The position numbers and the translations under genes were made by a program. DNA of 64,000 bases. Origin: Eikenella corrodens (GTDB lineage Bacteria; Pseudomonadota; Gammaproteobacteria; Burkholderiales; Neisseriaceae). The notes under the pieces were generated by a model. The model searched no databases, was not told where the DNA came from, and saw only the letters and a program-made list of their open reading frames with translations. The stretch spans positions 1 to 64,000 of the forward strand of contig NZ_CP034670.1 in assembly GCF_003990355.1 (NCBI RefSeq), written 5' to 3'. Shown piece after piece: positions 34,172 to 43,339 of this stretch (positions are counted from its first letter, which is position 1; each line of letters starts with the position of its first letter).

Positions 34172-34589
34172 CCAAACCCGCGCAGGAATATTTTCAGGTA
34201 GCCTTTCCAGCGCTTAGGAAGGCTACCTGAAAATTTATAGTGGATTAACAAAAATCAGGACAAGGCGGCGAGCAGCAGACAGTACACACGTTACGGCAAG
34301 GTGAGCCAACGCTGTACCGGTTTTTGTTAATTCACTATAACAGGCTACCTGAAACCCCTATCCGCAATGCCGCAGATTGTTTCAGGTAGCCTGTGTTAAT
34401 ACCGCTGATAGGGATAGGGATAAAGCCCAAGCTGACAAAATTTCAGCCCGCCGCACACCCGTCCGCCACAAAATCCCCTGCCCCACGGCAAGCGCGCCTA
34501 AATTTCCATTCCACGGGTTGGAAAAACCCCGCCGCCCGTTTACAATGGCACACTTTCATTTTTCCATTTTCTTTTTGGAGTCTTGCCCC
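34172..34589. other. Gene-free stretch with DUS and Correia element
   Basis: After lpxH this 418-base gap holds an inverted DUS pair (34191-34233, possible terminator), Correia element 2, a second pair of DUS copies (34353, 34379) and the yajC leader. No gene is seen. Confidence 0.7.
34236..34339. mobile_element. Correia-type element 2 (104 bp)
   Basis: Full-length short form, nearly identical to element 1, bounded by the same inverted repeats. Confidence 0.9.
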
Positions 34590-34892
34590 ATGTTGCATTT
34601 CCCACTCGCCGCCGCGGCTCAGCCCGACCTGATGAGCACCGTGCAGAGTTTCCTCCCGCTGATTTTCCTCTTCGCCATGCTCTACTTCATGATTCTCCGG
34701 CCGAAACAGCGTGACGAGAAGCGCCGCCGTGAGATGCTCAGCGAACTGAAAAAAGGCGACAAAGTGATGACCGGTGCTGGCATGATCGGTAAAGTTTCCA
34801 AAATCGGCGAAGAAATCATCGGCCTGGAAGTTGCCCCCGACACCGTGGTCGAGTTCCACCGCGACGCCATCATCAAAAAGCTCGACAGCTAA
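34590..34892 (+). CDS. yajC: Preprotein translocase subunit YajC
   Basis: A 100-residue protein: one membrane helix around 'LPLIFLFAMLYFMILRPKQ' with the family's 'RPQ.K..K' type motif, then 'LSELKKGDKVMTGAGMIGKV' and 'VAPDTVVEFHRDAI'. It associates with SecDF. ATG 34590 has TTGGAG upstream; the longer frame from 34377 crosses repeats. Precedes secD by 67 bases, the classic yajC-secD-secF order. Confidence 0.93.
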   Translation: MLHFPLAAAAQPDLMSTVQSFLPLIFLFAMLYFMILRPKQRDEKRRREMLSELKKGDKVMTGAGMIGKVSKIGEEIIGLEVAPDTVVEFHRDAIIKKLDS

Positions 34893-34959
34893 CCTTTTCC
34901 TACGGCGCAGCAGCCGCATTCCGGCCACGCTGCCCGTTTTCCGTTTCTGAAAGCCCGTT

Positions 34960-36792
34960 ATGAACCGTTATCCGCTTTGGAAATACCTGCTGATTGGGCT
35001 GGTTATCGTTGTATCCGCCATCTACGCCCTGCCCAACCTCTACGGCGAAACCCCCGCCGTGCAGGTTTCCACCAACCGCCAGTCGATCCACATCGATCAA
35101 ACCACCGAACAAGCCGTGGCAGAGGCGCTGAAGGCAGCCAACATCCAGCACAACGGCATGTTTATCGCCGACGGCAGCCTGCGCGTGCGCCTGCCCAATG
35201 AAGAGTTGCAGAGCAAAGCCCGCGACGTTATCGAGCAGAAATTGGGCGACAACTACATCATCGCCCTCAACCTGATTGCCAATACGCCCGACTGGATGAC
35301 CAAACTCGGCGCCAACCCGATGTTCCTTGGTCTCGACCTGCGCGGCGGCGTGCACTTCACCATGCGCGTGGACATGCGCGCGGCAGTGGACAAAACCTTC
35401 GACCGCATCTCCGGCGATTTCCGCCGCCAGCTGCGTAAAGACAAAATCCGCACCGGCAATATGCGCCGCAGCGGCGACACGCTGATTGTGCCCTTCCAAG
35501 ATGCAGCCACCCTGCAAGCCGCCCTGCCCAAGCTGAAAGAAACCGCACCGGATGCGGAATTGAGGGCGGACGGCAACAACTTGGTGGTGAGCCTGCCCGA
35601 AACCACCCAAACGCAAATCCGTGATGCCGCCGTGAAGCAGAACATCAACACCCTGCACAACCGCGTGAACGAATTGGGCGTGGCCGAGCCGATTATCCAG
35701 CAGGCCGGCCCCGACCGCATCGTGGTGCAGCTGCCCGGCGTACAAGACACCGCCAAAGCCAAAGACATCATCGGCCGTACCGCCACGCTGGAAGTGCGCA
35801 TGGTGGCCGACGACCCCGCGCTGCTGCAACAGGCCGAAGCCGGCAACGTGCCGGCCGGCTATGAATTGCTGCCCACTGCCGAAGGCGGCCAACTGCTGGT
35901 GAGCAAACAAGTGGAATTCACCGGCGACAACATCAACGATGCCCAAGCCGGCTTCACCCACGACAACCGCCCGTCGGTAAACCTGAAGCTCGATAACGCC
36001 GGCACCAGCATTTTCGCCGACCTGACCCGCAACAATGTCGGCCGTCGCACCGCCATGATCCTGATCGACCAAGGCAAAGCCGAAATCGTTACCGCGCCGA
36101 CCATCAACGAACCGATTCCTGGCGGCAATGTGCAGATTTCAGGTAGCATGAACGTGGCCGAAGCCAACGACACCGCGCTGCTGCTGCGCGCCGGCTCGCT
36201 GGCCGCACCGATGGAAATCATCGAAGAGCGCACCATCGGCCCGTCTATGGGTAAGGAAAACATCCAAAAAGGTTTCCACTCCACGCTGTGGGGCTTCTTG
36301 GTTGTGGCTGCCTTTATGGTGGTGTACTACCGCCTGTTCGGCGTCTTCTCCGTACTGGCGCTCACTGCCAACCTGTTGTTCCTGGTTGCAATCTTGTCGC
36401 TACTGCAAGCCACGCTCACCCTGCCCGGCATTGCGGCCATTGCGCTCACGCTCGGTATGGCCATCGACTCCAACGTGCTGATTAACGAGCGTATCCGCGA
36501 AGAGCTACGCGACGGCATCAGCCCGCAACAGGCCATCAGCGAAGGCTACCGCCACGCTTGGGACACCATTGTCGACTCCAACATCACCTCGCTGATTGCC
36601 GGTATTGCCCTCTTGGTGTTCGGTTCCGGCGCGGTGCGCGGATTTGCCGTGGTGCACTGTATCGGCATTCTCACTTCCATGTTCTCATCCGTGGTGGTTT
36701 CTCGTACCTTCGTTAACCTCTGGTATGGCCGCCGCCGCAAACTGAGTAATTTGTCCATCGGCATCATCCTGCCTACCGCCAAGGAGCACTAA
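34960..36792 (+). CDS. secD: Protein translocase subunit SecD
   Basis: A 610-residue inner-membrane protein. One N-terminal helix, a large periplasmic part (P1 head) starting near 'GLDLRGGVHFTMRVDM', then five C-terminal helices with 'LTLGMAIDSNVLINERIREELR', the proton-coupling RND motif. With SecF it uses the proton gradient to pull proteins out of SecYEG. Confidence 0.96.
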   Translation: MNRYPLWKYLLIGLVIVVSAIYALPNLYGETPAVQVSTNRQSIHIDQTTEQAVAEALKAANIQHNGMFIADGSLRVRLPNEELQSKARDVIEQKLGDNYIIALNLIANTPDWMTKLGANPMFLGLDLRGGVHFTMRVDMRAAVDKTFDRISGDFRRQLRKDKIRTGNMRRSGDTLIVPFQDAATLQAALPKLKETAPDAELRADGNNLVVSLPETTQTQIRDAAVKQNINTLHNRVNELGVAEPIIQQAGPDRIVVQLPGVQDTAKAKDIIGRTATLEVRMVADDPALLQQAEAGNVPAGYELLPTAEGGQLLVSKQVEFTGDNINDAQAGFTHDNRPSVNLKLDNAGTSIFADLTRNNVGRRTAMILIDQGKAEIVTAPTINEPIPGGNVQISGSMNVAEANDTALLLRAGSLAAPMEIIEERTIGPSMGKENIQKGFHSTLWGFLVVAAFMVVYYRLFGVFSVLALTANLLFLVAILSLLQATLTLPGIAAIALTLGMAIDSNVLINERIREELRDGISPQQAISEGYRHAWDTIVDSNITSLIAGIALLVFGSGAVRGFAVVHCIGILTSMFSSVVVSRTFVNLWYGRRRKLSNLSIGIILPTAKEH

Positions 36793-36793
36793 G

Positions 36794-37735
36794 ATGGATT
36801 TCTTCCACCGTTTGAAACACGACATCCCGTTCATGAGCTACGGCAAAATCACTACCCTGATTTCGCTGATTACCTTCATTGCAGCCGTGTTTTTCCTCGT
36901 CACCAAAGGGCTCAACTACTCGGTTGAGTTCACCGGCGGCACCGTTATCGAGGTGCAATACGCCAAAGAAGGCGCCGACCCGAACCAAGTGCGCACCCGC
37001 CTGAACGAGCTCAAAATGGGCGAAGCCCAAGTGCAAAGTTTGGGCACCAACAAGCAGCTGATGATCCGCCTGCCCAACCGCCAAGACATGACCTCTGCCC
37101 AGCTCTCCAACAACGTATTGGAACTGCTGCGCAAAGACCATGCCGACGCCAGCCTGCGCAAAGTTGAATTCATCGGCCCGCAGGTGGGCGAAGAGCTGGT
37201 TACCCACGGCCTGTTGGCCTTGGGCATGGTGGTGGTCGGCATCATCATCTACCTCTCCGTGCGCTTCGAATGGCGCTTCGCCGTATCCGCCATCATCGCC
37301 AATATGCACGACGTGGTGGTGATTCTCGGCTGCTTTGCCCTGTTCCAATGGGAGTTTTCGCTCACCGTGCTGGCCGGGGTCCTGGCCGTGCTCGGCTATT
37401 CGGTGAACGAATCGGTGGTGGTGTTCGACCGTATCCGTGAGAATATCCACAAACCCGCCATGCGCGGCAAAACCATCCCGCAGATTATCGACAACGCCAT
37501 CACCGCCACCATGAGCCGTACCATCATCACCCACGGTTCTACCGAAGCCATGGTGGTATCCATGTTGGTATTTGGCGGCGCGGCCCTGCACGGCTTTGCC
37601 ATCGCACTCACCATCGGTATCGTGTTCGGCATCTACTCCTCCGTACTGGTAGCCAGCCCGCTGCTCCTCTTCTTCGGCCTCACTCGCGAAAACATCCACA
37701 AACCACAGAAACAGAAAGAAGAAGCCGTGGTATAA
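36794..37735 (+). CDS. secF: Protein translocase subunit SecF
   Basis: A 313-residue protein of six membrane helices with 'GLNYSVEFTGGTVIEV' at the start of the periplasmic part and 'GYSVNESVVVFDRIRENI' in the conserved membrane region. It starts one base after the secD stop, preceded by AAGGAG inside secD. A terminator follows at 37761. Confidence 0.96.
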   Translation: MDFFHRLKHDIPFMSYGKITTLISLITFIAAVFFLVTKGLNYSVEFTGGTVIEVQYAKEGADPNQVRTRLNELKMGEAQVQSLGTNKQLMIRLPNRQDMTSAQLSNNVLELLRKDHADASLRKVEFIGPQVGEELVTHGLLALGMVVVGIIIYLSVRFEWRFAVSAIIANMHDVVVILGCFALFQWEFSLTVLAGVLAVLGYSVNESVVVFDRIRENIHKPAMRGKTIPQIIDNAITATMSRTIITHGSTEAMVVSMLVFGGAALHGFAIALTIGIVFGIYSSVLVASPLLLFFGLTRENIHKPQKQKEEAVV

Positions 37736-37760
37736 GCAGCCGCTCATTCCGACAGGCATC

Positions 37761-37801
37761 AAAACGGCATAGGCTACCTGAAAACGCCTATGCCGTTTTA
37801 T
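37761..37801 (+). terminator. Terminator after secF, built around a DUS
   Basis: AAAACGGCATAGGC ... GCCTATGCCGTTTTA with a DUS (AGGCTACCTGAAAA) inside the stem-loop. Confidence 0.8.
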
Positions 37802-37883
37802 ATGAACCATTTGTGCCAGCTTGACCTGATGCAGACTCAATTTATCGTGAATTGGCAACAATAACCAACCGAACCCCGGCACA

Positions 37884-37986
37884 TATAGTGGATTAACAAA
37901 ATCAGGACAAGGCGGCGAGCCGCAGCCAGTACATACGTTACGGCTAGGCGAGTCAACGCTGTACTGGTTTTTGTTAATTCACTATA
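37884..37986. mobile_element. Correia-type element 3 (103 bp)
   Basis: Short form with CAAAATCAGGACAAGG (one A fewer) and several core changes. It lies in the 479-base gap 37736-38214, which otherwise holds only DUS copies (about 38033 and 38178 and degenerate ones). Confidence 0.88.
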
Positions 37987-38214
37987 CATACCTCCTCGGC
38001 ATAACAAAAGGCCACCTGAGACCCTAGCAGATTTTCAGGTAGCCTTTGCGATAAATGGCACCTGGTAGCGACAGCATATGGCTCAGCCAAAACAGCAAAC
38101 CACCAAAGATGCACAAATAACGCCAATGCAATACAAAAGGCTACCTGAGAATACAACGTTTCTGCGAAACGGAAAATTCAGGTAGCCTTACTCAAACCCG
38201 CACGGCTGCGGTGT

Positions 38215-38583
38215 TTATTTAAATTGCGAAGCCGTAACCGCTGCTTTTTGTACGCATTCAGCCTGGACTCCCAACCAGCCGGCAGCCAGGCTGCAGCCGT
38301 TTTGCTCCAGCCAAAAGTAACCGCCGCCGGCCACCACGGCCACAGCCAGACGCACCCCGAGGTTGGTGCCGAATTTATCCACCAAATACATCATCACGGC
38401 CGCCCACACCCATACCAAGCCCCACTGCAGCGTCCAAACCGTAGTCGGGTCAGGCACTTTCCACTGCATGAAGCTGTTGGCTACAATAGCGATAATGGCA
38501 AAAAACAGCCCCTCCAACAATACGCTCGGCTCACGGTCACCCATCCAAAGGCACCAAAATCCCAATACAAACGCCATCAACAT
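38215..38583 (-). CDS. Small inner-membrane protein
   Basis: A 122-residue protein with about four hydrophobic segments (around 1-15, 23-40, 50-68, 76-92) and a polar C-terminus with two Cys. No family recognised. It stands alone between two Correia elements; the plus-strand frames here look like shadows. Confidence 0.65.
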   Translation of the reverse strand: MLMAFVLGFWCLWMGDREPSVLLEGLFFAIIAIVANSFMQWKVPDPTTVWTLQWGLVWVWAAVMMYLVDKFGTNLGVRLAVAVVAGGGYFWLEQNGCSLAAGWLGVQAECVQKAAVTASQFK

Positions 38584-39001
38584 TTTTGTTTTCCCTTTCC
38601 AGCGGTGTTGCTTTCAAAAACTATAGTGGATTAAATTTAAATCAGGACAAGGCGGCGAGCCGCAGACAGTACACATAGTACGGCAAGGCGAGACAACGCT
38701 GTACTGGTTTAAATTTAATTCACTATATTTATCAATACCCCCAACAATCTGCGATGCAGCTCAATCATCGGGTTGAATTATCCGCGTATTTTACCCTTAT
38801 ATACAAATTCCTGACAATTCCTAAACCCCATTATCCATCAGCTTACAAACCCAGTTGTACCATTTCAGACAAACGCACCCATCCTGCTACCAGCACTTGC
38901 CAAAAATATGGCCAATTGCTTCATTTCGATACCCAACAAACAGCAACCATTTACTGCTTTCATCTATAATACAACCATACCCACCATTGAGACTGCCCAC
39001 C
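38584..39001. other. AT-rich gap before ynbA-like gene
   Basis: Contains Correia element 4 and then about 270 AT-rich bases without a credible gene. The leader of the next gene has no strong ribosome site. Confidence 0.6.
38622..38727. mobile_element. Correia-type element 4, AAATTTAA end variant (106 bp)
   Basis: Ends TATAGTGGATTAAATTTAA and TTAAATTTAATTCACTATA differ from the other copies here and are the ends most familiar from Neisseria Correia repeats. Confidence 0.9.
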
Positions 39002-39601
39002 ATGAGCATCTACGCCCTCAAACCCAAATTCCAAAACCTGCTGCGCCCGTTGGTGCGGCGGCTGTATCAAAAAGGCGTAACGGCCAATCAGGTAACCGTG
39101 TTCGCCTGTGCGGTATCGATTGCGCTCGGGTTGTTGTTATCCGGCTTGGCGCACCTTCCGGCGTTATTTTGGCTCATGCCCGTGTGGCTGTTTCTGCGCA
39201 TGGCGTTGAACGCGGTGGACGGTATGTTGGCACGTGAGTTTGGCCAACAGTCGGCCTTGGGCGGCTACCTGAACGAAATCACCGACGTAGCCGCCGATGC
39301 CGCGCTGTATCTGCCTTTTGCCTTTATCGCCCCATTCGGCGGCGTGCAGATTGCCCTGTTTATTTGGCTGGCGGCCATGACGGAATTTTGCGGCGTTCTG
39401 GGGCAGGTACACGGCAACGGGCGGCGTTATGATGGCCCGTTCGGCAAGAGCGACCGTGCCTTCTTCATCGGCGCGCTGGCGGTGTGGTATGCGGCAGTTG
39501 GCAGTTTCCATATCGCTTACTACGCCCTGATGTGGCTGGCCTGCGCGGCATTGGCTTACACCTGCTATCGGCGCATCATCAACGGTTTAAAGACTACCTG
39601 A
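39002..39601 (+). CDS. ynbA: CDP-alcohol phosphatidyltransferase (YnbA-like)
   Basis: A 199-residue membrane enzyme. 'NAVDGMLAREFGQQSALGGYLNEITDVAAD' spans the catalytic DGxxAR-x8-G-x3-D-x3-D motif. It joins a CDP-activated lipid to an alcohol to make a phospholipid. In E. coli YnbA is encoded with YnbB, C and D; here the matching genes follow over 8 kb. ATG 39002 matches the family N-terminus (MSIYALKP.F...LRPL). A DUS lies at the end of the gene. Confidence 0.85.
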   Translation: MSIYALKPKFQNLLRPLVRRLYQKGVTANQVTVFACAVSIALGLLLSGLAHLPALFWLMPVWLFLRMALNAVDGMLAREFGQQSALGGYLNEITDVAADAALYLPFAFIAPFGGVQIALFIWLAAMTEFCGVLGQVHGNGRRYDGPFGKSDRAFFIGALAVWYAAVGSFHIAYYALMWLACAALAYTCYRRIINGLKTT

Positions 39602-39611
39602 AAATCCAATT

Positions 39612-40019
39612 ATGAAAAAAGTATTCAATGCATGGACGGTATTTTTGCTGCTACTTATCGCTATCTACACTTATCGCTTCGCCGGGATAACCGGTTGGCA
39701 CAGCAAAGGGCTGTGGCTGGGTGTCGCCATCTGTGTGGGCTTGGTCTTCTTAGATGCCTATTTAGAAGCCGTGCGGGAAAGCGGACAATACAGCCGCTTT
39801 GAACGCTGCGTTACCAAAATCTGGGCTTGGTTTGCCGTGGCTTTTTTCAGCACCGCCGCACTGGTCTTTGCCGGGGCAACCGTTTGGTTGCTGGTGACGG
39901 CCGTGCAGTCTATCCCGCGTTCGATTCCGGCCGCAGTGCTGATGTTTATGCTATCCTTCGCAACCGCCCTGTTTGTGATTGTGATGCTGAAACACCTTCA
40001 AAGGAATTTGAATTATTGA
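39612..40019 (+). CDS. Small membrane protein
   Basis: A 135-residue protein with about four predicted membrane helices (5-20, 32-50, 72-98, 106-125), 11 bases after the ynbA-like gene. No family recognised. Probably co-transcribed with the neighbours and membrane located. Confidence 0.6.
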   Translation: MKKVFNAWTVFLLLLIAIYTYRFAGITGWHSKGLWLGVAICVGLVFLDAYLEAVRESGQYSRFERCVTKIWAWFAVAFFSTAALVFAGATVWLLVTAVQSIPRSIPAAVLMFMLSFATALFVIVMLKHLQRNLNY

Positions 40020-40112
40020 TTTTCAGGCAGCCTCCTACAAAGAAAAGGCTACCTGAAAATCCCGGCAAGATTGGAACCAATCAACATTTATTCCCTTCCA
40101 CACATCAACCCT

Positions 40113-40736
40113 ATGCAAAAATCCTTCCCCATCGTCCCCCTCTTCCTCGCCGTTTTCATCGCCGCACTCATCGTCTGGTCGGGCATCAACCCGTCCGACC
40201 GTGCCGTTTGGTATGCCGAAATCGTCCCCGTGTCCGCCATATTTATCGCGCTCATTGCCACTTACCGCCTGTTCCGCTTTAGCAACCTGGCCTATGTGTT
40301 CATGAGCTTCTGGCTGATTATGCACACCATCGGCGCACACTACACCTTCGCCGACGTGCCCTTCGATTGGGCCAACCGCCTGCTTGCCCCGTTTTTAGGC
40401 GAAGGGCGCAACCATTTCGACCGCGTCGGCCACTACATCATCGGCTTCTACGCCTACCCGATGGCCGAATGGCTGCTGCACCGCAAACTCTGCCGCCTAC
40501 CGCTTGCCCTGTTCTTTGCCTTGTTTTTCATCATGAGCGTGGCCGCCACTTACGAAATCATCGAATGGCAGTATGCCGTAATCGACGGCGGCCAGGCCGG
40601 CATCGAAGTGCTCGGCTCGCAAGGCGATATTTGGGACGCGCAAAAAGACATGCTCTCCGACACGCTGGGCGCGCTCACTTCCTTATTCATTTTCCTGTTT
40701 ACCCGCCCGGACAAACGTTTGGGCAGCCAATCTTAA
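40113..40736 (+). CDS. DUF2238 inner-membrane protein (YjdF-like)
   Basis: A 207-residue protein with five or six helices and the family motifs 'HTIGAHYTFADVPF', 'RNHFDRVGHYIIGF' and 'GDIWDAQKDMLSDTLGAL'. Function unknown; the conserved Asp/His residues suggest an enzyme in the membrane. ATG 40113 is preferred over 40071, which would add a polar leader. Followed by a DUS pair (40741-40783). Confidence 0.82.
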   Translation: MQKSFPIVPLFLAVFIAALIVWSGINPSDRAVWYAEIVPVSAIFIALIATYRLFRFSNLAYVFMSFWLIMHTIGAHYTFADVPFDWANRLLAPFLGEGRNHFDRVGHYIIGFYAYPMAEWLLHRKLCRLPLALFFALFFIMSVAATYEIIEWQYAVIDGGQAGIEVLGSQGDIWDAQKDMLSDTLGALTSLFIFLFTRPDKRLGSQS

Positions 40737-40786
40737 TGTTAAAGGCTACCTGAAAACGCACCCAACCGATTTTCAGGTAGCCTCTT

Positions 40787-40890
40787 TATAGTGGATTAAC
40801 AAAAATCAGGACAAGGCGGCGAGCCGCAGACAGTACACACGTTACGGCAAGGCGAGACAACGCTGTACTGGTTTTTGTTAATTCACTATA
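40787..40890. mobile_element. Correia-type element 5 (104 bp), abutting ynbC leader
   Basis: Ends 27 bases before the ynbC-like start codon. The right end TTCACTATAAAATG can supply a TATAAA -10 box, as reported for Correia ends in Neisseria. Confidence 0.88.
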
Positions 40891-40917
40891 AAATGTATCT
40901 CACCAAGGAGTACACAT

Positions 40918-42660
40918 ATGCAGGAACAGCAAAAACACTTCGCCACCCAAGACGGTACCGAACTTTTCTACCGCTACCGCCCCGCTGCCGACGGTTCGGC
41001 CGATAAAGCCATCGTGCTGTTCCACCGCGGCCACGAGCATTCCGGCCGGATGATGTTTGTTGCCGACGAACTCGGTTTCGACGATTTTGCCTATTTCGCA
41101 TGGGACGCGCGCGGCCACGGCCACAGCCCCGGCGAACGCGGCGACAGCCCGAGCATCGGCACTTCCGTTGCCGATGTGGACGACTTTATCCGCCACATCC
41201 AAAGCGAATACGGCATCAAACCCGAAAACATTTGCGTGATCGCGCAAAGCGTCGGCGCAGTATTGGTTTCCACTTGGTTGCACGACTACGCGCCGAAAAT
41301 CCGCTGCGTCGTATTGGCATCGCCCGCATTCAAAGTCAAACTCTACGTTCCTTTTGCTCGCACCGGTCTGAAAATCATGCAGAAATTGCGCGGCAATTTC
41401 TTTGTAAACAGCTACGTCAAAGCCCATTACCTGACGCACAACAAAGAGCGCCAAACCAGCTACGACAACGATCCACTCATCGCCCGCGCCATTTCCGTGC
41501 GCATCCTGCTTGGTTTGTATGAGGCTGCCGAACGCGTCGTCGCCGACGCGCAAGCCATTACCACGCCCGTGCAGCTTTTGATTTCGGGCAGCGACTGGGT
41601 GGTTCATCACAAACCGCAACACGATTTCTACAACCGCCTGGGCAGCCGCATCAAAGAACGCCATATCCTGCCCGGCTTCTATCACGACACCTTGGGCGAG
41701 CAAAACCGTGAAATCGCCTTTGTCGAAATGCGCCGCTTTATCCGCCAGCGTTTCGACAACTCACCCCTACCGGTTGATCTGACCCAAGAGCACCTACACG
41801 GCGACAGCCGCCGTGAAGCCGACGAACTGGCCACACCTTTACCCATCTGGTCGCCGCGCGGCGCATTTTGGGCGGTTTACCGTGCCTCCCTCGACCTCGG
41901 CGCACGTTGGAGCGAAGGTTTGAAAATCGGCAAGGAAACCGGCTATGACTCCGGCAGTACGCTCGATTATGTGTACCGCAACCAGCCGCAGGGCAGCAAC
42001 GCCTTTGGTGTGGCGGTGGACAAACACTATCTCAACGCCATCGGCTGGCGCGGCATCCGCCAACGCAAAATCAATATCGGCAAAGCGATTCAGGTAGCCT
42101 CTGCCAAGCTGCGCGAAGCGGGCAAACCGGTACACGTTCTCGATATTGCCTCGGGACACGGTCGCTATGTGCTCGATGCGTTGACTGCCGACACGTTGCC
42201 CGATTCCATGCGCCTGCGCGATTACAGCCCGATTAACGTCGAAGCCGGACGCAAGCTGATTGCCGAACGCGGCCTGCAAGACACGGTTACCTTCGACGAA
42301 GTCAATGCCTACGACCGCGCCAATTATCAGGATTTACAGCCCCGCCCCACGCTGGGCATCGTTTCCGGTCTGCACGAATTGTTTGCCGACAATGATTTGA
42401 TTTTGAACTCGCTCTACGGCTTCGGCGATGCGATTGAAGCAGGCGGCTACCTGATTTACACCGGCCAGCCGTGGCATCCGCAGCTTGAAATGATTGCCCG
42501 CGCACTGACCAGCCACAAAGCGGGCAGCCCGAACTGGGTAATGCGCCGCCGCAGCCAGCAGGAAATGGATCAGCTGGTCGAGAAAGCCGGATTTGAAAAA
42601 ATCCGCCAATGGATAGACGAATACGGTATTTTCACCGTGAGCCTGGCGGTGAAAAAATAA
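40918..42660 (+). CDS. ynbC: Bifunctional alpha/beta hydrolase and SAM methyltransferase (YnbC-like)
   Basis: A 580-residue fusion. Residues 1-290 form a serine hydrolase ('VLFHRGHEHSGRMM', nucleophile in 'AQSVGAVL', late 'GFYHDTLGE'); residues 380-580 form a class I methyltransferase ('VLDIASGHGRYVLDAL', 'LRDYSPINVEAG'). E. coli YnbC has the same fusion and length. Probably acts on a membrane lipid made by the neighbouring enzymes. AAGGAG precedes the ATG, and an adjacent Correia element may drive it. Confidence 0.88.
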   Translation: MQEQQKHFATQDGTELFYRYRPAADGSADKAIVLFHRGHEHSGRMMFVADELGFDDFAYFAWDARGHGHSPGERGDSPSIGTSVADVDDFIRHIQSEYGIKPENICVIAQSVGAVLVSTWLHDYAPKIRCVVLASPAFKVKLYVPFARTGLKIMQKLRGNFFVNSYVKAHYLTHNKERQTSYDNDPLIARAISVRILLGLYEAAERVVADAQAITTPVQLLISGSDWVVHHKPQHDFYNRLGSRIKERHILPGFYHDTLGEQNREIAFVEMRRFIRQRFDNSPLPVDLTQEHLHGDSRREADELATPLPIWSPRGAFWAVYRASLDLGARWSEGLKIGKETGYDSGSTLDYVYRNQPQGSNAFGVAVDKHYLNAIGWRGIRQRKINIGKAIQVASAKLREAGKPVHVLDIASGHGRYVLDALTADTLPDSMRLRDYSPINVEAGRKLIAERGLQDTVTFDEVNAYDRANYQDLQPRPTLGIVSGLHELFADNDLILNSLYGFGDAIEAGGYLIYTGQPWHPQLEMIARALTSHKAGSPNWVMRRRSQQEMDQLVEKAGFEKIRQWIDEYGIFTVSLAVKK

Positions 42661-42666
42661 AATAAG

Positions 42667-42697
42667 AAAAGGCCGCCTGAAAATCAGGCAGCCTTTT
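42667..42697. terminator. Bidirectional terminator between ynbC and ACP-like gene
   Basis: AAAAGGCCGCCTGA/TCAGGCAGCCTTTT, an inverted pair of DUS-like sequences of non-Eikenella type, with A- and T-runs on both sides. Confidence 0.75.
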
Positions 42698-42708
42698 ATC
42701 GAGAAATC

Positions 42709-43077
42709 TTAATTACCGGCATTTACAGGTGAGCAGTTTTTCACCACGAAACGGCCGCCAGGAGCGGTTAAGCCCACCACGTCGGAGGTGGTGTGGGTGT
42801 TTTTGTCGATATAACCGGCAGACAGAGAGTAACCGCGACGGTTGCTGAAGGTAGTACCGGTGCTGTCGGACTGTCTTCTGTTATAAGTCAGGTTCACCTG
42901 CGTACCGGCGGCATTCACCGCAGCGCTTACCGGCTTGCCTTGGCGGTTGAACTCATACAGCACGTTCAACTGTTTGCCGTTGTCGCAAGAATAAGAAACC
43001 ATGCCGGCGGGAGCAGCCGCAGCACTCAGGGAAACGGCAGCCAGTGCAGCCGCAGTAACAACAGATAATAGTTTCAT
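42709..43077 (-). CDS. ACP-like lysozyme inhibitor
   Basis: A 122-residue exported protein. Signal MKLLSVVTAAALAAVSLSAAAA, then 'VSYSCDNGKQLNVLYEFNRQGKP', and a final 'GGRFVVKNCSP'. The layout VSY.C..GK...V.Y.FN.QG...A.A ... F.NCSP matches the neisserial adhesin complex protein ACP, a surface protein and inhibitor of C-type lysozyme; two Cys should pair. It lies in reverse within the ynb-like cluster. Confidence 0.8.
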   Translation of the reverse strand: MKLLSVVTAAALAAVSLSAAAAPAGMVSYSCDNGKQLNVLYEFNRQGKPVSAAVNAAGTQVNLTYNRRQSDSTGTTFSNRRGYSLSAGYIDKNTHTTSDVVGLTAPGGRFVVKNCSPVNAGN

Positions 43078-43339
43078 AATCGTTATGACTCCTAATTGAG
43101 CATCAAGAAATTTTTCAGGTAGCCTCAAAGCTGCCTGAGCTGCTCTGATGCAAATGAATAATCTGCCTGGCAGCGGGCGCTATTGTATTCCTCCGGCAAG
43201 AATATGCAACTAACATGATAGTAAAATAATATTATGCTTCCGATATGGAAATTTAACTTACTTTCTGCCACCACATCAGCATGCCTTGTATTGAAAGCGG
43301 ATTTCATCTGATTTGCACCGAACGTTTATAATCCACGCC

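Noticed and set aside
34900..37882. Long minus-strand open frames (390 and 369 codons) opposite secD and secF
   Set aside because: They mirror conserved genes in GC-rich DNA, have low-complexity His/Gly/Val-rich translations and no ribosome sites or domains.
40900..41703. Minus-strand frame of 267 codons opposite the ynbC-like gene
   Set aside because: It overlaps a gene with clear hydrolase and methyltransferase motifs and shows none of its own.
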